64,000 nucleotides of DNA from CAJQLB01 sp041392065 (GCA_041392065.1 JAWKMU010000004.1:1-64000); one strand, 5' to 3'; counted from the stretch's first letter, positions 34,589 to 45,115 are shown. Made by a program: numbers and translations. Notes: generated by a model from the sequence alone, not told the origin.

Positions 34589-36283
34589 ATGAGACACGCC
34601 CTCAAAATCTTATTCCTTTTTTTTATTCAATTTCCAATAGCTCAAAATCCCTATCCACAAGATTATTTTAGAAATCCTTTGGATGTAACTTTAATTTTAT
34701 CAGGAACTTTTGCCGAGCTTCGCTCCAACCATTTTCATTCTGGTTTAGATATAAAAACTCAGCAAAGGGAAGGTCTTAACGTCTATGCTGCTGCTGAAGG
34801 TTATGTGAGTAGAATTAAAATATCGCATTTTGGTTATGGTAAAGCTTTATACATTACACATCCTAATGGTTACACAACCGTTTATGCACATTTAAAAAAG
34901 TTTGCTCCAAGAATTGAAGAGTATATTAAAAAGCTTCAATATGAAAAAGAATCGTTTGAAATTGAAGTTTTTCCAGACATGCAAACTTTGCCTATATCAA
35001 CTGATGAGATTGTTGCTTATTCAGGAAACACTGGAGGTTCTGGAGGACCTCACCTTCATTTCGAAATTAGAGATAAAGAGGAAAGACCAATAAACCCAAT
35101 GTTATTTGGTATAGACATAAAAGATACTCAATCACCACTAATTATTTCAGCTTTTGCATATCCTATTGGTGAAAATGCTCACATTAATGGAAGTACAGAA
35201 TTAACTAAACTTAGACTAAAACAAGAACAAAACGGAACTTACACCATAGAAAACATAGATGCGTATGGCAAAATTGGTTTTGGTATTGAAACTTACGACA
35301 GACAAGATTTGGCTGCCAATAAAAATGGTGTGAGCAACATACAAACATTTTATAATGGCAATAAAAGCTTAGAGATAGATTTTAAACGATTTTCGTTTGA
35401 CGAAACTCAGCACTTAAATAGATTGATTGACTATGAGTTTTATGAAAACGAAAACACAAGAATTCAAAAATTGTTTGTGCAACAAAACAATCCTTTAAGC
35501 ATATACAAAGACGTCAGAGATGATGGTTATTTGCAAATTGAAGACAGCACAGCTTCAGTTTACAAAGCGCGAGTAAAGGATTTTAAAGACAACGACGCTT
35601 GGCTTACTATAAACATTAATGGACAAAAAATAGACTCTCTAAAACCAAAATATATAAAAGCTACAGATTATTTTGTCTACGCAGATCAATCGACAACTTT
35701 AGAAAAAGAAAATGTTTCGGTTTATATACCAAGTAATACTTTTTATGATGATTTTTTTATTGACTTTAATGTTGTAAACGACACTTTAACCATTCACGAA
35801 CCTACTATTCCTCTTCAAAAAAACATGGTTATTAATTTTGATATTAGCCATTTTAAAGATGTGGATAAAGACAAATTATATATTGGACGTTTATCAAAAT
35901 GGGGTAATAGAATTTATTATGTTTCAGCTTTAAAAAAAGAAAATATACTTACTGCTTACACCAAAACTCTTGGCACATATACCATTGGCATTGATAACGA
36001 CAATCCAACCATAATACCAGTAAATTTTAAACAAGGCCAATGGCTTAGTAAGTACAGATATTTAACCCTTAAAATCGATGATGAAACCTCAGGTATAAAT
36101 AGTTACAGAGCAACCATTAATGACCAGTGGATTTTAATGGAGTACGATTATAAAAAAAATACGCTGATTTATGATTTTAATGACGATATCATAAAAAATG
36201 AAACCAAGTATAATTTAAAGGTAATTGTTACTGATAATGTTGGAAATAGTTCTACATTTGAAACTATCTTTTACAGAAAATAA
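34589..36283 (+). CDS. M23 family metallopeptidase
   Basis: 564 residues with a signal peptide (LFLFFIQFPIAQ). The LytM/M23 domain lies near residues 45-175: HFHSGLDIKTQ supplies zinc His and Asp, GYGKALYITHPNGYTTVYAHL and SGGPHLHFEIRD supply further His. About 390 C-terminal residues look like beta-sandwich modules (IYYVSALKKENILTAYTKTLGTYTI; VTDNVGNSSTFETIFY). It likely cuts peptidoglycan cross-links or has an activator role in the periplasm. It lies 11 bp before a TonB receptor gene. Confidence 0.9.
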   Translation: MRHALKILFLFFIQFPIAQNPYPQDYFRNPLDVTLILSGTFAELRSNHFHSGLDIKTQQREGLNVYAAAEGYVSRIKISHFGYGKALYITHPNGYTTVYAHLKKFAPRIEEYIKKLQYEKESFEIEVFPDMQTLPISTDEIVAYSGNTGGSGGPHLHFEIRDKEERPINPMLFGIDIKDTQSPLIISAFAYPIGENAHINGSTELTKLRLKQEQNGTYTIENIDAYGKIGFGIETYDRQDLAANKNGVSNIQTFYNGNKSLEIDFKRFSFDETQHLNRLIDYEFYENENTRIQKLFVQQNNPLSIYKDVRDDGYLQIEDSTASVYKARVKDFKDNDAWLTININGQKIDSLKPKYIKATDYFVYADQSTTLEKENVSVYIPSNTFYDDFFIDFNVVNDTLTIHEPTIPLQKNMVINFDISHFKDVDKDKLYIGRLSKWGNRIYYVSALKKENILTAYTKTLGTYTIGIDNDNPTIIPVNFKQGQWLSKYRYLTLKIDDETSGINSYRATINDQWILMEYDYKKNTLIYDFNDDIIKNETKYNLKVIVTDNVGNSSTFETIFYRK

Positions 36284-36294
36284 ATACAACTCTT

Positions 36295-38760
36295 TTGAAG
36301 ATACATTTTTTCTTACTTAAACTCGCTTTTATCCTACTGCCTTTTTTTGGTTTATCTCAAACTGCCACACTTAAAGGAATCATACTGGATAGTGCAAATT
36401 TACCTGTTTCAAATATTAACATTAAATCAGGAACAGATGGCACAACAACAAATGAAAACGGATTTTATCTATTAAAAATTCCAGCCAATGAAGATGTTTT
36501 AGTTGAATTTACTCACCTTAATTACAAAAAGGTTTCAGCAACCTTTAACTTGAAAAACGGTGAAACTTTCGAGTTTAATCCAGTGATGAATTTGGAGATT
36601 GAACAAATTGCAGTCGTTGTTGTAAAAGGCAATCAGCGTAAACAAGTAGAAGGCATCACAACCATAGAACCTGAAATGATTAGAACCATTAAAGGTGCAC
36701 AACCAGGTGTTGAAAACTTACTTAAAACACTTCCTGGAGTTAATATCTCAAATGAATTGAGTACACAATACTCAGTAAGAGGTGGGAATTTTGATGAAAA
36801 TTTGGTGTACGTTAACGAAATTGAAGTGTATAGACCATTTCTTATTCGTTCTGGACAACAGGAAGGATTAAGTTTTGTAAATACTGACATGGTTCAGAAT
36901 GTTGAGTTTTCAGCTGGAGGATTTCAAGCGCAATATGGCGATAAGCTTTCTTCGGTTTTAGATATCACCTACAGAAATCCTGTAAGTTTTGGTGTACGAG
37001 CAGATATGAGTCTTTTAGGAGGAAGCATCACAACTGAAGCCGTTTCTAAAGATTCTAAGTTTTCAGGAATTATTGGTTTACGATATAGAGATAATAGTTT
37101 GTTGGTAAAAGCTCAAGAAACAGAAACCAATTACGACCCAAAATTTGCTGATGCTCAAACGTATTTGAATTATAAATTTTCAGATAAATTTCACTTGAGT
37201 TTCTTAGGAAATGCTTCAATCAACAAATACAACTACGAGCCTCAAACCAGACAAACCAATTTTGGTACGCTTGAAAATCCGTTGGCACTATTGGTCTTCT
37301 ATGAAGGTCAGGAAAAAGACCAATATCAAACCTATTTTGGAGCGTTTAAAGGCACTTATTTTGCCACTGATGATCTCACCTTAAAACTCATAACTTCTGC
37401 GTATCATACAACTGAAGAGGAGTATTTTGACATCTTGGCTCAATACAGATTAGGTGAAGTAAACAGTAATATTGGTGATGAAAATTTAGGTGAAGTTGAG
37501 TTTTCTGAAGGCATTGGTGGTCAACTCAACCATGCTAGAAATGATTTGGATGCACTCATTGTAAATGTGGAACACAAAGGCGATTTAAGACTTGAAGGCG
37601 ATAGCAATGTTAAGTGGTCTGTAAAATATACCCATGAAGACATCATGGATCGTATTGTAGAATGGGAAGTTATCGATTCAGCTGGATTTTCTATTAATCC
37701 TCCAAACATCGATTCGTTTAACGAGCAACCTTACGAAGCTTATCAAGGACCTTTAGTGCCATTTCAAAACATAAGAGCGAGAAATAATACTAAGATAGAC
37801 AGAATTCAAGCTTATGCACAATGGAGCAAACGCACAGAATTAGGTAATAATGACGTATTTTTTAATGCTGGAATACGTGTTCATAATTGGACTGTAAGTG
37901 GTGATGGCATTGAAAGCTCTACGCAAACTGTTTTTAGTCCTCGTGCGCAATTTGCCATTAAGCCAGATTGGGAAAAGGACATGTTATTTAGATTAAGCGG
38001 TGGACTTTATTATCAACCTCCTTTTTACAGAGAGCTTAGAGGCAGTGAGGGAAGTGTAAATAGCAAGGTAAAAGCACAACAATCGGTACACATTGTATTA
38101 GCAAATGAATACAGCTTTAATATTTGGGAAAGGCCTTTTAAATTGGTTTCTGAAGCTTATTACAAGAACATGTCAGACATCAACCCTTATACAGTTGAAA
38201 ATGTAAGAATTCGCTACCAAGCAAATAACAGCGCCAAAGCCTATGCTTATGGGGTTGATTTTAGACTTAATGGTGAGTTCGTTCCTGGAACAGAATCTTG
38301 GTTCAGCTTTGGTTATCTTAAAACTGAAGAAAATATTAACGACAGAGGCTACATCTCAAGACCAACAGACCAACGCTTAAAGTTCGGTATCTTATTTCAG
38401 GATTATGTGCCAAACATTCCAGATTTAAAAATGTACTTGAATTTGGTTTACAATACTGGAGTTCCAGGAGGTTCGCCTAGCTACGCTGATCCTTACGATT
38501 ATCAAAATAGATTACCTGATTACAAACGTGCTGATTTAGGAATCTCTTACGTTTTGGTAGATTCTAAAAAACCTGCGAAAAGTGGATGGAAAAGCAAATT
38601 TAAGGAGTTGAGTTTAGGTATTGAAATCTTTAATATGTTTGATGTACAAAACTCAATTACCAACACTTGGGTTAGAGATGTGTATAGTAAGCGTCAATAT
38701 TCCATACCTAATTACTTAACTCCTAGAGTTTTTAATGTAAGAGTTGGAATGCGTTTTTAG
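36295..38760 (+). CDS. TonB-dependent receptor with carboxypeptidase-like domain
   Basis: 821 residues, TTG start at 36295, 11 bp after the M23 gene; no ATG lies in frame nearby. Signal peptide (LPFFGLSQ), carboxypeptidase-regulatory-like domain (about 25-100, LKGIILDSANLPVSNINIKS), plug (VENLLKTLPGVNISNELSTQYSVRGGNFDENLVYVNEIEVYRP), then a 22-strand-type barrel ending VFNVRVGMRF. It imports an unknown ligand across the outer membrane. No SusD partner is present. The 3' end overlaps the converging desulfurase gene by 4 bp. Confidence 0.92.
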   Translation: MKIHFFLLKLAFILLPFFGLSQTATLKGIILDSANLPVSNINIKSGTDGTTTNENGFYLLKIPANEDVLVEFTHLNYKKVSATFNLKNGETFEFNPVMNLEIEQIAVVVVKGNQRKQVEGITTIEPEMIRTIKGAQPGVENLLKTLPGVNISNELSTQYSVRGGNFDENLVYVNEIEVYRPFLIRSGQQEGLSFVNTDMVQNVEFSAGGFQAQYGDKLSSVLDITYRNPVSFGVRADMSLLGGSITTEAVSKDSKFSGIIGLRYRDNSLLVKAQETETNYDPKFADAQTYLNYKFSDKFHLSFLGNASINKYNYEPQTRQTNFGTLENPLALLVFYEGQEKDQYQTYFGAFKGTYFATDDLTLKLITSAYHTTEEEYFDILAQYRLGEVNSNIGDENLGEVEFSEGIGGQLNHARNDLDALIVNVEHKGDLRLEGDSNVKWSVKYTHEDIMDRIVEWEVIDSAGFSINPPNIDSFNEQPYEAYQGPLVPFQNIRARNNTKIDRIQAYAQWSKRTELGNNDVFFNAGIRVHNWTVSGDGIESSTQTVFSPRAQFAIKPDWEKDMLFRLSGGLYYQPPFYRELRGSEGSVNSKVKAQQSVHIVLANEYSFNIWERPFKLVSEAYYKNMSDINPYTVENVRIRYQANNSAKAYAYGVDFRLNGEFVPGTESWFSFGYLKTEENINDRGYISRPTDQRLKFGILFQDYVPNIPDLKMYLNLVYNTGVPGGSPSYADPYDYQNRLPDYKRADLGISYVLVDSKKPAKSGWKSKFKELSLGIEIFNMFDVQNSITNTWVRDVYSKRQYSIPNYLTPRVFNVRVGMRF

Positions 38761-39902
38761 TGAGATACTAAATCTTTCAAAGTCTTAACCACATAATCAA
38801 CCTCATCTTTGGTATTGTAAATACTAAACGAAAACCGAATTGATGGTTTCAGCAAATCGTCTTCGCTTAAAATTTCAGCTAATACATGAGAGTTTTGTGA
38901 ACTTCCGCTTTGGCATGCACTTCCTTTAGAACAGGCTATTCCTTTTAAGTCCAATTGAAATAAAAACATAGCTCCTTTTTCTTGAGCAACTGGAAAACAC
39001 ACATTTGCTAAGGTGTAAGTGCTTTTCTCAAAATCTTCAGAGTTTCCATTAAAAGAAACCTGAGGAATTTCAGCTTTTAACTTTTTAGTAAAATAAGATT
39101 TAATCTCTTTCACATAACTGCTTTCAGTTTCAAGATTTTTATAAGAAAGTTTAAGTGCTTCAGCTAATCCAGCAATATTATGTACACTCTCAGTTCCTGC
39201 TCTATAACCTCGTTCCTGCTCGCCTCCAAAAATTAACGGTTGTAAGCCAGAGTTTTTTCGCATAAAACAAAAACCAACACCTTTTGGTCCATGAAACTTG
39301 TGAGCACTCGCTGCAAGAAAATCAATTGGAATTTCACTTAAATTTAGATGATAATGTCCTACAGATTGTACAGTATCGCTGTGAAATAATGCATTATGAG
39401 TTTTACACAATTCAGCTATACGTTTTATGTCAAGTAAATTTCCTATTTCATTATTCACATGCATTAAACTTACTAAAGCCTTAGTGTTAGTTTTTAAAAG
39501 ATCTTCTAAGTGATTAAAATCTAATTCACCTTTGTCATTCAACTTAACAAATTGAACAGAAATTTCATATTCTCTGTGAAGCTGGTCAAGAGTATGTAAA
39601 ATGGCATGATGTTCAATTTTTGAAGTTATTATAGTTTTGATTCCTAGATCTCTAACTGCACTTCTAAGGACTAAATTATCGGCCTCTGTACCTCCAGAAG
39701 TAAAGATAATTTCTGATGGACTTACTTTAAAATAAGCAGCAATCTCTTTTCTGTAATTTTCAATTAATGATTTAGATGATCTGCCAAAACTATGTGAAGA
39801 TGAAGCGTTTCCGTAATTATTTTTCATAACAGAAGTCATCACTTCAATCACTTCAGGGCGAATTGGTGTTGTAGCTGCGTTATCAAAATAAACTGGATTC
39901 AT
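38757..39902 (-). CDS. Cysteine desulfurase family protein
   Basis: 381 residues, aminotransferase class V. Start YFDNAATTPIRPEVIEVM, cofactor Lys in AASAHKFHGPKGVGF, and Cys in CSKGSACQSGSSQNS. It fits NifS/IscS-like enzymes that transfer sulfur from cysteine. No iscU or suf genes are nearby, so I do not assign iscS or nifS. Confidence 0.92.
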   Translation of the reverse strand: MNPVYFDNAATTPIRPEVIEVMTSVMKNNYGNASSSHSFGRSSKSLIENYRKEIAAYFKVSPSEIIFTSGGTEADNLVLRSAVRDLGIKTIITSKIEHHAILHTLDQLHREYEISVQFVKLNDKGELDFNHLEDLLKTNTKALVSLMHVNNEIGNLLDIKRIAELCKTHNALFHSDTVQSVGHYHLNLSEIPIDFLAASAHKFHGPKGVGFCFMRKNSGLQPLIFGGEQERGYRAGTESVHNIAGLAEALKLSYKNLETESSYVKEIKSYFTKKLKAEIPQVSFNGNSEDFEKSTYTLANVCFPVAQEKGAMFLFQLDLKGIACSKGSACQSGSSQNSHVLAEILSEDDLLKPSIRFSFSIYNTKDEVDYVVKTLKDLVSH

Positions 39903-40008
39903 TAGTTGCTAAATTATCTGTAAAATAAAATCAAAATTGGTTTTAAGGCTCAAAAATACTTGAAATAAAATTATTATCATTATCCTACGTTATAAAATAC
40001 AATTCCGT

Positions 40009-40016
40009 TATTTTTG
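40009..40016 (+). promoter_or_regulatory. Candidate -7 box
   Basis: TATTTTTG matches TAnnTTTG, 16 bp before the ATG at 40032. No matching -33 box is visible. Confidence 0.3.
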
Positions 40017-40031
40017 TTCAAAATCTTAACT

Positions 40032-40922
40032 ATGCGAAAGCTACTTGTTTTACTTTCTATTTGTGTTTTCTTTAATTCTTGTGATGATGGAGATGTCATT
40101 ACAGTTGAATTAGATTTTGACAAAATGTTATCTGTTTGTGGCGACACAAATTCTGATAACTATGTCGTTTACGATATTAAATCAGATCCTAATGAGTCCT
40201 TATCATTATTGTTTCCAGGAAATGCGACTACTGATTTAATTTTTAGACCAACCACAACTCCTTATGCTTACGAAGGCACTATAAATAACACTTCTGTACG
40301 ATTTAATTACAGAACCTATAATGGTGACCCTTCAGGATTGATTTGTGAAGAAATTCCAGATGCTGATGTATCTATTATTGAAGATTATCCTGCTACAGGA
40401 GGAACGTTTAACACTGAAACCACTTTTGTAGATGATGATGAAGATGGCGTCCCTTCAGAATTGGAAGACATCAATGGGAATGGAGATTTAGAAGATGATG
40501 ACACTGATGGTGATGGTATACCAAACTACAAAGATAATGATGATGATGGTGACAATGTTAAAACAAATTTAGAGAATCCTGATGATAATGGAGATGGATT
40601 AATTGATGATGCACAAGATACTGATGGCGACACCATTCCTGATTATTTAGATGATGATGACGATAATGATGGCACCATAACACGTTATGAGGATGAAAAC
40701 TTAAATAAAAATTTACAAGATGATTTTGCTGATGGTTCAACTATTAGACGCTATTTGGATGCTGCTGCTAATGATGTTTTTGTTCAAGATGAGCTGAACA
40801 TAAATACCTATAAAAGATACATAACAGTCACCTTTGATGTTTTAAATACAAACTTAGGTATTTTGAGTACAGATCATATAGATTTAGGTACTTATACAAC
40901 CACACTTACCATAGAAAACTAA
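40032..40922 (+). CDS. Lipoprotein with thrombospondin type 3-like calcium repeats
   Basis: 296 residues from the ATG at 40032, which gives a lipoprotein signal (LLVLLSICVFFNSC); an in-frame TTG at 40014 is less likely. The middle is rich in Asp/Gly repeats of DTDGDGIPNYKDNDDDGDN and DTDGDTIPDYLDDDDDNDG type, the calcium-binding TSP3 pattern. Flanks show no recognised domain. Likely a surface lipoprotein. Its stop touches the stop of the converging Smr gene with no space between. Confidence 0.82.
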   Translation: MRKLLVLLSICVFFNSCDDGDVITVELDFDKMLSVCGDTNSDNYVVYDIKSDPNESLSLLFPGNATTDLIFRPTTTPYAYEGTINNTSVRFNYRTYNGDPSGLICEEIPDADVSIIEDYPATGGTFNTETTFVDDDEDGVPSELEDINGNGDLEDDDTDGDGIPNYKDNDDDGDNVKTNLENPDDNGDGLIDDAQDTDGDTIPDYLDDDDDNDGTITRYEDENLNKNLQDDFADGSTIRRYLDAAANDVFVQDELNINTYKRYITVTFDVLNTNLGILSTDHIDLGTYTTTLTIEN

Positions 40923-41474
40923 CTAAACATTCTGAAAAATATAAACTTCAGTAGCTCCCAAGCCATACTTTTGGTAATTAGCGTCGTAATATTTTAAATT
41001 ATCGTACTGTTTTAAAAGGTATTCCAATTCCATTTTTAAAACACCTTCACCTACACCATGAATAAAAACGATACGCTGTATATTCTTACTCATAACAAAA
41101 GCCAGCTTACGCTTAACAGTTTCCAACTGATACGTTAAAATATCATGTTTTTGCATGCCTTTTGTAGTTGGCAATAATTTATCAATATGCAAATCAATTT
41201 CCATAGCTGGCTGCGTACGTTCTTTACGTTTTAAGCCAGTCGATTTCTTTTTCTGAGACTTTTTATCTGAATTAATTTTTTGTAGTGAATCACTAGTGAT
41301 AATAGAGGTCTTGAGTAATTTTGAGTTTTTTGATTTTATTAACTGAGAAGACTCAAATTCCAATTCAAAACCATCTTCTGTTTGGATAGTTACTTGACAA
41401 TCTTTAGCAAAGATGACTTTACCTGAAAAGTCTTCATCTAAAACCTCAACAAAATCACCAACTTTAAATGACAT
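40923..41474 (-). CDS. Smr/DUF2027 domain protein
   Basis: 183 residues. An N-terminal SH3-like segment (FKVGDFVEVLDEDFSGKVIFA), a basic linker, and a C-terminal Smr domain with MEIDLHIDKL, IQRIVFIHGVGEGVLKMEL and GLGATEVYIF. Smr domains are nucleic-acid nicking or binding modules related to the MutS2 C-terminus. The exact role is unknown. Confidence 0.85.
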   Translation of the reverse strand: MSFKVGDFVEVLDEDFSGKVIFAKDCQVTIQTEDGFELEFESSQLIKSKNSKLLKTSIITSDSLQKINSDKKSQKKKSTGLKRKERTQPAMEIDLHIDKLLPTTKGMQKHDILTYQLETVKRKLAFVMSKNIQRIVFIHGVGEGVLKMELEYLLKQYDNLKYYDANYQKYGLGATEVYIFQNV

Positions 41475-41477
41475 TGA

Positions 41478-41672
41478 TTAATCTTTTTCAGTTTTAATAA
41501 AAGAATCGTCATCTTTTTTACTAGAAATTCCCCGAGACAGTCTATACAATCCAGTCATAAGCATGACAATGCCTCCAATAAGAATATACACATTTTGATT
41601 CTCTTCAGCTTGAGCATAAAGTGCTATTAATCCGCCTGTAAGAATTAGGATAATATTTACTAATCTATACAT
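41478..41672 (-). CDS. Small two-span membrane protein
   Basis: 64 residues from the ATG at 41672, the start giving MYRLVNIILILTGGLIALYAQ; an upstream in-frame start adds nine basic residues. There are two hydrophobic segments and a charged C-terminal tail. Family unknown. It precedes the Smr gene by 3 bp, suggesting cotranscription. Confidence 0.65.
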   Translation of the reverse strand: MYRLVNIILILTGGLIALYAQAEENQNVYILIGGIVMLMTGLYRLSRGISSKKDDDSFIKTEKD

Positions 41673-41791
41673 AATTTTGATGGTTAGTCGATGAAACAAA
41701 CAGTTTTGCCGAAATTAAAACATTTATTATACAATGTGAAAATAAATTTGTAATTTGGTAATCACCTAAATACTAATAAAATAGCTGCGCT

Positions 41792-43252
41792 ATGATAAAA
41801 ATTACCCAAAACACGCAGCTCCAAATCTTATTCATTTTCCTACTATTTTGTTCCACTATTGTATTTGCTCAGGTTGGGATTGGGAATAATAATCCTCAGT
41901 CGGTTTTGGATATAAGTTCGTCTAACCAAACTAACCCTGCAAACACAGATGGTATTTTAATCCCTAGAATTGATAATTTTCCAGCTGCAAATCCAGGAGC
42001 TACACAAGATGGAATGTTAGTTTTTGTGACTGGATCAGGTACTCCAACAAGAGGGTTTTACTATTGGGAGCAATCCACAACATCATGGATGCCTTTTGGT
42101 GGAGGTTCTTCTAATGATTGGGCTTTAACTGGAAATGCTGGAACTACAGCTGGCACAAATTTTATAGGCACAACTGATGCTGTTGATGTGGCTTTTAAAC
42201 ACGCTAATGTGGAGAAAGCTCGAATTACTTCCGACGAAACTTTCTTTGTAAATGAAATAACCGTTAGAGATGGTGGAACTACAAGTGGAAACTTTTTAGT
42301 TAGAGCAGACGACAACAACAACAATAATGATGGCAGGTTAAGAATCTACAGAAACAATGCTGTAAATATTTCCTTATCAGGAGAAGGTGAATCTGTATTT
42401 AATGAAGTTGGTGATGCTGCTAGTGATTTAAGAATCGAATCAGATAATCAGGCAAATATGTTTTTTGTTGATGCTAGCACAGATAGAATTGGAATAGGGT
42501 TAAATAATCCAGCTTATAATTTAGAAATGAAAATGAATGGAGGCGCCAATTATCTAGCTGCTTATGAAAATACTAATGTTAATGGAGGAAGTTTATTAGG
42601 TTATAATAATGTAGGAAATTTTAATGCCCTAGGTGGTGTTACAAATATTGCTACTGGGTTAGGTTCTTATGGTGTTTCGCTCCAAGCTACTGGAGCAAGT
42701 GTTGGAGTCTTTGGGACCTCAAATAGTTCTGATGCAAATGGAGTAGAAGGAAGTGTACCTACCACAGGTACATGGTTAGGTTTTGGAGGTCTATTTTCTG
42801 GCGGATTAGGGTATGTAAATGGAATTTACAATTTATCTGATGAAAGAGTTAAATCCAATATTGAACATATTGATAACGCTTTATATAAGTTAAGCAAAAT
42901 TAATGGCATCAGATATAATTATAATTTAGAAAAATACAACTATTTAGCAGGAGGTGATCAAAAAACATATTTAGGTTTTTCCGCTCAAAATATTAAAAGT
43001 ATCTTCCCTGAAGCTGTTACAGAAAAATACCTTAATGTTAGTGGTCCAGAAACAAAAACAGCTAATGCAAATATGTCAGATTACAAAAAAGAAGTTTTTA
43101 ATGTAGTCGATTATACAGCGCTTATACCTGTTACTGTTGAAGCTATCAAAGAACAGCAACAAATAATAGAATCTCAAAACGATAAAATTAAACTACTCGA
43201 AAAAAAACTTTCAGATTTAGAGGCTAAGGTTAATAGTTTATTAGAAAACTAA
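41792..43252 (+). CDS. Tail-fibre-like surface protein with S74 chaperone domain
   Basis: 486 residues with a signal peptide (LLFCSTIVFAQ). The first part is typical of flavobacterial fibre-like proteins (VGIGNNNPQSVLDISSS). The C-terminus carries the intramolecular chaperone (endosialidase, peptidase S74) signature DERVKSNIEHIDNALYKLSKINGIRYNY and ends in a trimeric-type coiled coil (IIESQNDKIKLLEKKLSDLEAKV). The chaperone probably folds a trimeric fibre and may self-cleave. It lies 11 bp before a type IX cargo gene. Confidence 0.87.
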   Translation: MIKITQNTQLQILFIFLLFCSTIVFAQVGIGNNNPQSVLDISSSNQTNPANTDGILIPRIDNFPAANPGATQDGMLVFVTGSGTPTRGFYYWEQSTTSWMPFGGGSSNDWALTGNAGTTAGTNFIGTTDAVDVAFKHANVEKARITSDETFFVNEITVRDGGTTSGNFLVRADDNNNNNDGRLRIYRNNAVNISLSGEGESVFNEVGDAASDLRIESDNQANMFFVDASTDRIGIGLNNPAYNLEMKMNGGANYLAAYENTNVNGGSLLGYNNVGNFNALGGVTNIATGLGSYGVSLQATGASVGVFGTSNSSDANGVEGSVPTTGTWLGFGGLFSGGLGYVNGIYNLSDERVKSNIEHIDNALYKLSKINGIRYNYNLEKYNYLAGGDQKTYLGFSAQNIKSIFPEAVTEKYLNVSGPETKTANANMSDYKKEVFNVVDYTALIPVTVEAIKEQQQIIESQNDKIKLLEKKLSDLEAKVNSLLEN

Positions 43253-43263
43253 AAAGTAATATT

Positions 43264-45033
43264 ATGAAAAAGTATTCACTAATATTATTCTTTTTTCTTA
43301 CAGCAACAATTGGATTTAGCCAAGACCTCTATGTATCTAATAATTCATTTATATATGTAGATGGCACTGGTTTTGCCAATTACAATGCTACGACCAACCC
43401 AAATGCTGCTGCTCTTTTTGTAACAGACGATATACAACTTGCTGGTACAAACAGCATTATTTACTTGCGTAATGAAGCTCAATTATTACAGCAAAGTGGT
43501 GGTATTGTAAATAGTGGCTTGGGATATTTGGAGGTTGAGCAAGATGGCACCTCTAACCTTTACAACTACAATTATTGGGGAAGCCCTGTACAATCTGCTT
43601 TTAATGCTTTTTCTCTTGGTAGTATTCTTTATAACGGTACAGATCCTAACAATGTTTTAGGCATACAATGGTCTACAGCCTATGATGCCAATTACAGTAC
43701 TGCGCCAATTACAATGAGTAGCTATTGGCTTTATACTTTTAATGACAACCAGTTTGATGATTATGGTACTTGGGAACCCATTAGCGAAACGACAAATGTT
43801 AATGTAGGCTTAGGTTTTACTATGAAAGGTAGTGGTAGTGGCTCTGCAACACAAAACTATATGTTTAGAGGCATTCCAAATACAGGGTTTATACAAAATG
43901 CCATAAGTGGTGGCGCACAAGGAACATTAGTTGGCAACCCTTATCCATCTGCTATTGATGGAGATGAGTTTATTGACGATAATGTTTCAGCCTTATTGGA
44001 TGGTACCTTAGTGTTTTGGGAACAAGCACCAACAAACAATTCTCATTATTTATCACAATACCAAGGCAGATATTCTTATTATAACAAAACAGGTGGTTTA
44101 CCTCCAACAACTCCACCTGAAATAAGTGGTAGTGGAACAGCTTCAAAAACTCCACAACGTTATGTTGCTGTAGGACAAGGATTTTTTGTGAGAGGTGATG
44201 CAGATGGTGGTACTATCACTTTTGAAAACGACCAAAGGTTTTTTGTAAAAGAATCTTCAGGAAACTCTATATTTTTTGGACCAAATAACGAAGTCAGCGA
44301 AACGGAAATTACTACAGGAGCAAACAATAATTCTGATAATAGTATTCAACGTATACGAATAAATTTTACATCACCAGAAGGAGCAATCAGACATCTTTTG
44401 TTAGGCTTTACAACCAACAATAAAGCAACAGATGCCTTTGATTATGGTTACGATGGGTTAAACTCTGATGATTTTCCGAGTGATTTGACTTTTTTAATAC
44501 AAAACGACTACTATACCATTCAAGGTGTTGGTAGTTTTGATGCCGAAAAAAAATACCCTCTTCATCTTTTGTTGGGAGAAAATGGCAATATTGAAATAGC
44601 ATTAGACGAATTGGAGAATTTTAATCAACCTATTGACGTATTTGTGTATGACGACTGGCTAAGAGCATCTACTAAATTAAACGAGATAAATTATACTGCA
44701 ATTCTCGATGCTGGCACTTATAGTGATAGATACTTTTTAACATTTAAAGACAGTAGTGAAACTTTAAGTGACTCAGAAAATATTGCAAGTGATTTTATTA
44801 TTTTTCAGAATAACAAAACATCTCAACTAACCATAGTTAACCCAAACAATTTAGTTATAAGCAGTATTAATCTTTATGATATAACAGGAAAATTAATTTT
44901 TGAACATACCGATTTACCTTTAAAAAATAAGCACGAATTTTCAACTAAAGATTTTAGTGAAGGTGTTTATTTGGCAACTTTAAAAACTGCTGACAACCAA
45001 ACAATTAACAAAAAATTGGTCATTACCAACTAA
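43264..45033 (+). CDS. Secreted protein with type A (Por_Secre) sorting domain
   Basis: 589 residues with a signal peptide (ATIGFSQ). The C-terminal ~75 residues form the type IX sorting tail: LTIVNPNNLVISSINLYDITGKLIFE through FSEGVYLATLKTADNQTINKKLVI. The body has YNYWGSPVQS and GNPYPSAIDGDEF, patterns common in large flavobacterial surface proteins of unknown function. Likely secreted and anchored at the cell surface. Probably cotranscribed with the fibre gene. Confidence 0.88.
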   Translation: MKKYSLILFFFLTATIGFSQDLYVSNNSFIYVDGTGFANYNATTNPNAAALFVTDDIQLAGTNSIIYLRNEAQLLQQSGGIVNSGLGYLEVEQDGTSNLYNYNYWGSPVQSAFNAFSLGSILYNGTDPNNVLGIQWSTAYDANYSTAPITMSSYWLYTFNDNQFDDYGTWEPISETTNVNVGLGFTMKGSGSGSATQNYMFRGIPNTGFIQNAISGGAQGTLVGNPYPSAIDGDEFIDDNVSALLDGTLVFWEQAPTNNSHYLSQYQGRYSYYNKTGGLPPTTPPEISGSGTASKTPQRYVAVGQGFFVRGDADGGTITFENDQRFFVKESSGNSIFFGPNNEVSETEITTGANNNSDNSIQRIRINFTSPEGAIRHLLLGFTTNNKATDAFDYGYDGLNSDDFPSDLTFLIQNDYYTIQGVGSFDAEKKYPLHLLLGENGNIEIALDELENFNQPIDVFVYDDWLRASTKLNEINYTAILDAGTYSDRYFLTFKDSSETLSDSENIASDFIIFQNNKTSQLTIVNPNNLVISSINLYDITGKLIFEHTDLPLKNKHEFSTKDFSEGVYLATLKTADNQTINKKLVITN

Positions 45034-45056
45034 CTAAAAACAAAAATAAATTAAAT

Positions 45057-45092
45057 AGAAAGAACCTTCAAATGAAGGTTCTTTCTATTTTT
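45057..45092 (+). terminator. Terminator of the type IX cargo gene
   Basis: AGAAAGAACCTTC and GAAGGTTCTTTCT form a 13-bp stem with an AAAT loop, followed by TATTTTT. Confidence 0.88.
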
Positions 45093-45115
45093 ACAGTTAT
45101 TATAATTATATACCA

